A stretch of DNA of 6,691 nucleotides, taken from Clostridiales bacterium (GTDB taxonomy: Bacteria > Bacillota > Clostridia > Oscillospirales > Oscillospiraceae). The notes under the pieces are model-generated. The model searched no databases and was not told the DNA's origin. It saw only the letters and a list, made by a program, of their open reading frames with translations. The stretch lies in NCBI GenBank assembly GCA_019421975.1, contig JAHZEE010000097.1:1-6691 (forward strand), written 5' to 3'. Shown piece after piece: positions 5,700 to 6,691 of this stretch. A program made the translations under genes and the position numbers. The number at the start of each line of letters is the position of its first letter. The first letter of the stretch is position 1.

Positions 5700-5774
5700 G
5701 CTGATGTGGCTCAATGGCAGAGCATCTCACTCGTAATGAGAAGGTTGTGGGTTCGATTCCCACCATCAGCTCCA
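5700..5774 (+). tRNA. tRNA-Thr (anticodon CGU, reads ACG)
   Basis: A complete 75-base cloverleaf. Acceptor GCTGATG (5700-5706) pairs with CATCAGC (5764-5770), discriminator T then encoded CCA (5772-5774). The D-stem is GCTC/GAGC with a short 7-base loop. The anticodon stem TCTCA/TGAGA holds the loop CTCGTAA, giving anticodon CGT. The T-arm is GTGGG-TTCGATT-CCCAC. G1-C72 and C2-G71 agree with threonine identity elements known from E. coli. It is transcribed from the promoter at 5569-5597 and ends at the palindromic terminator. Confidence 0.97.
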
Positions 5775-5775
5775 G

Positions 5776-5811
5776 AAAGTCCCGAATATCGGCCGATATT
5801 CGGGACTTTTT
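5776..5811 (+). terminator. tRNA terminator, a perfect 34-base palindrome
   Basis: Bases 5776-5809 are an exact palindrome (17 bases each side, centre CGG|CCG between 5792 and 5793), followed by a T run at 5807-5811. It starts one base after the tRNA CCA. The minus strand reads into TTTC after the same stem, so it may also stop transcription of the minus-strand gene at 5925, which has no other obvious terminator. Confidence 0.88.
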
Positions 5812-5924
5812 GTATCCTCTCTCATTACCGACATCGTCCATGGCGGAGGGCAGTTTCCGGGGTGGGGGCAAACGAGGGGCAACGGGCAGTCGTCCACGAG
5901 CTTTTTTCTTTTGCTGTATGTTAT
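5812..5924. other. Intergenic, no feature recognised
   Basis: Separates the tRNA terminator from the stop of the minus-strand beta-helix gene. It is GC-rich with a CTTTTTTCTTTT tract near 5901. No gene, promoter or stable hairpin is convincing. Confidence 0.5.
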
Positions 5925-6691
5925 CTAATTGGCATCCGCGGGGGCTTGACGGTCGGGACGAGTTCCACCCTGCGCCGGCCCTTTTTCGCCGTCGGGCGGA
6001 GGAGTCCCGCCGTCATCGGGCGGGGCCATGTTCTGGGGGCCGCCGCCGGTCTTCCCGCCCCCCATCTGGCCCGGGTTGTTCTCCGAGCCGTCGTTGGTGG
6101 TGACATCACCGCCATTGTTGGCGTAGACGCCGTCGCAGTCCAGGGCAGTGTCGCCATTGCCGCTGCAGGTGAGATCCAGCGTACCGCCGTTGATGGTGAG
6201 GTCCCCGTTGGAGTCCACACAGTCGCCGCCGGACACGATGGTGAAGGCGCCGCCATTGATGGTGATGAAATGGTCAGAGCCGGAAGCAAAGGCGTCCTGC
6301 TGTCGGCCGCCGAAGCCAGAGCCGTCTGCTCCGCCGCTGGCGTTGAGGCCGTCGTCGGTGGAGAAGATATCGAATACGCCGTCCTCAATGGTGATGGACA
6401 GGCCCTCAATGCCCTCATAGCAGTAGGAGATGGTGAAGTCGCCGCCCAGGATGGAGAGGGCGGCGTCACAATGGATCGCATCGTCGCCGCTGCGCAGGGT
6501 AAAGGTCCCGGCGGCGAGGGTCATGGCCCCGCCGGCATGGAGGCAGTCGTCGGCGCTGTCAATGGTGAAGTCGCCGCCGTTAACGACAAAACTGCCCTCG
6601 GCCTTAATCCCCTTCTGACTGACAGAGTCCTCCTCTGTTTCCGCGGCGGCAGTTTCCGTCTGAGCGGTCATGGTTCCGCCCCGTTGTCCGC
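5925..6691 (-). CDS. Cthe_2159-like parallel beta-helix (carbohydrate-binding domain) protein, N-terminus off the window
   Basis: The frame is open to the right edge: an in-frame ATG at 6671 is preceded by more codons (GQRGGT) without a stop, so this is the C-terminal ~255 residues. Successive turns repeat an INGG-F-I-S-DD-I/L-H/D pattern. Counted from that ATG, KGIKAEG is at 20-26, VNGGDFTIDSADDCLHAGG at 30-48, RSGDDAIHCD near 60, CYEGIEG near 85, FSTDDGLNASGG near 102 and INGGAFTIVSGGDCVDSNGD near 138. This is the pattern of Cthe_2159-family proteins, calcium-binding beta-helices that bind acidic polysaccharide in Clostridium thermocellum. The paired acidic residues could be Ca ligands. The last ~55 residues are a low-complexity Gly/Pro/Asp tail with no LPXTG-type anchor. 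A signal peptide, if any, is outside the window. Fold family is fairly sure; ligand is not. Confidence 0.82.
   Translation of the reverse strand, partial: GQRGGTMTAQTETAAAETEEDSVSQKGIKAEGSFVVNGGDFTIDSADDCLHAGGAMTLAAGTFTLRSGDDAIHCDAALSILGGDFTISYCYEGIEGLSITIEDGVFDIFSTDDGLNASGGADGSGFGGRQQDAFASGSDHFITINGGAFTIVSGGDCVDSNGDLTINGGTLDLTCSGNGDTALDCDGVYANNGGDVTTNDGSENNPGQMGGGKTGGGPQNMAPPDDGGTPPPDGEKGPAQGGTRPDRQAPADAN

Noticed and set aside
5578..5871. Minus-strand 97-residue ORF containing MVGIEPTTFSLRVRCSAI
   Set aside because: It is the antisense of the tRNA unit. This peptide string is a familiar artefact of translating tRNA genes backwards.
1..6691. CRISPR array, restriction or toxin-antitoxin defence system
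   Set aside because: No regular direct repeats with spacers and no recognisable nuclease, methylase or toxin pair in any frame.

Overview
The window looks like a spore-forming, GC-rich, anaerobic Firmicute, probably a gut clostridium of the Oscillospiraceae type. The evidence is a class I-like hybrid cluster protein, a sporulation sigma-K fragment, a large serine recombinase, an OFA-type transporter and a Cthe_2159-like beta-helix protein. Taxonomy is inferred from gene content only.

Layout. Bases 1-1298 (minus) hold most of hcp, the NO/hydroxylamine-detoxifying hybrid cluster protein, whose C-terminus runs off the left edge. A 133-base divergent promoter region with a perfect 16-base palindrome separates it from a Crp/Fnr-family regulator (1432-2148, plus), a likely HcpR-type controller. 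A 54-residue helical protein (2164-2328) and a large serine recombinase (2325-3953) follow the regulator closely in the same direction. The recombinase converges on, and overlaps by 17 bases, a minus-strand fragment (3937-4143) that is clearly the N-terminal part of sporulation sigma factor K. It is cut in the middle of the conserved region-2 sequence NLRLVAHI. This is the arrangement of a skin-type element: an intervening element inside sigK, with its excisive serine recombinase at one end. The C-terminal part of sigK is not in the window.

To the right, an OFA-family MFS transporter (4291-5526) has its own strong promoter and terminator. Next comes a tRNA transcription unit: a promoter at 5569-5597, a leader containing a broken 5' half of a threonine tRNA, an intact tRNA-Thr(CGU) at 5700-5774, and a terminator that is a perfect 34-base palindrome. 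The window ends in the C-terminal portion of a secreted or surface-type parallel beta-helix protein on the minus strand (5925-6691), open at the right edge.

The main point of interest is the sigK/recombinase junction. If the missing sigK half lies to the left in the same orientation, the hcp/regulator pair is cargo of a developmentally excised element, and the regulator, small protein and recombinase may be one transcription unit. The break lies around SigK residue 65, and the hydrophobic pro-sequence is retained. Secondary points are a terminator inside the recombinase coding sequence, a recombinase stop codon that lies in sigK-derived DNA, and two mutually exclusive RNA stems around the tRNA half.
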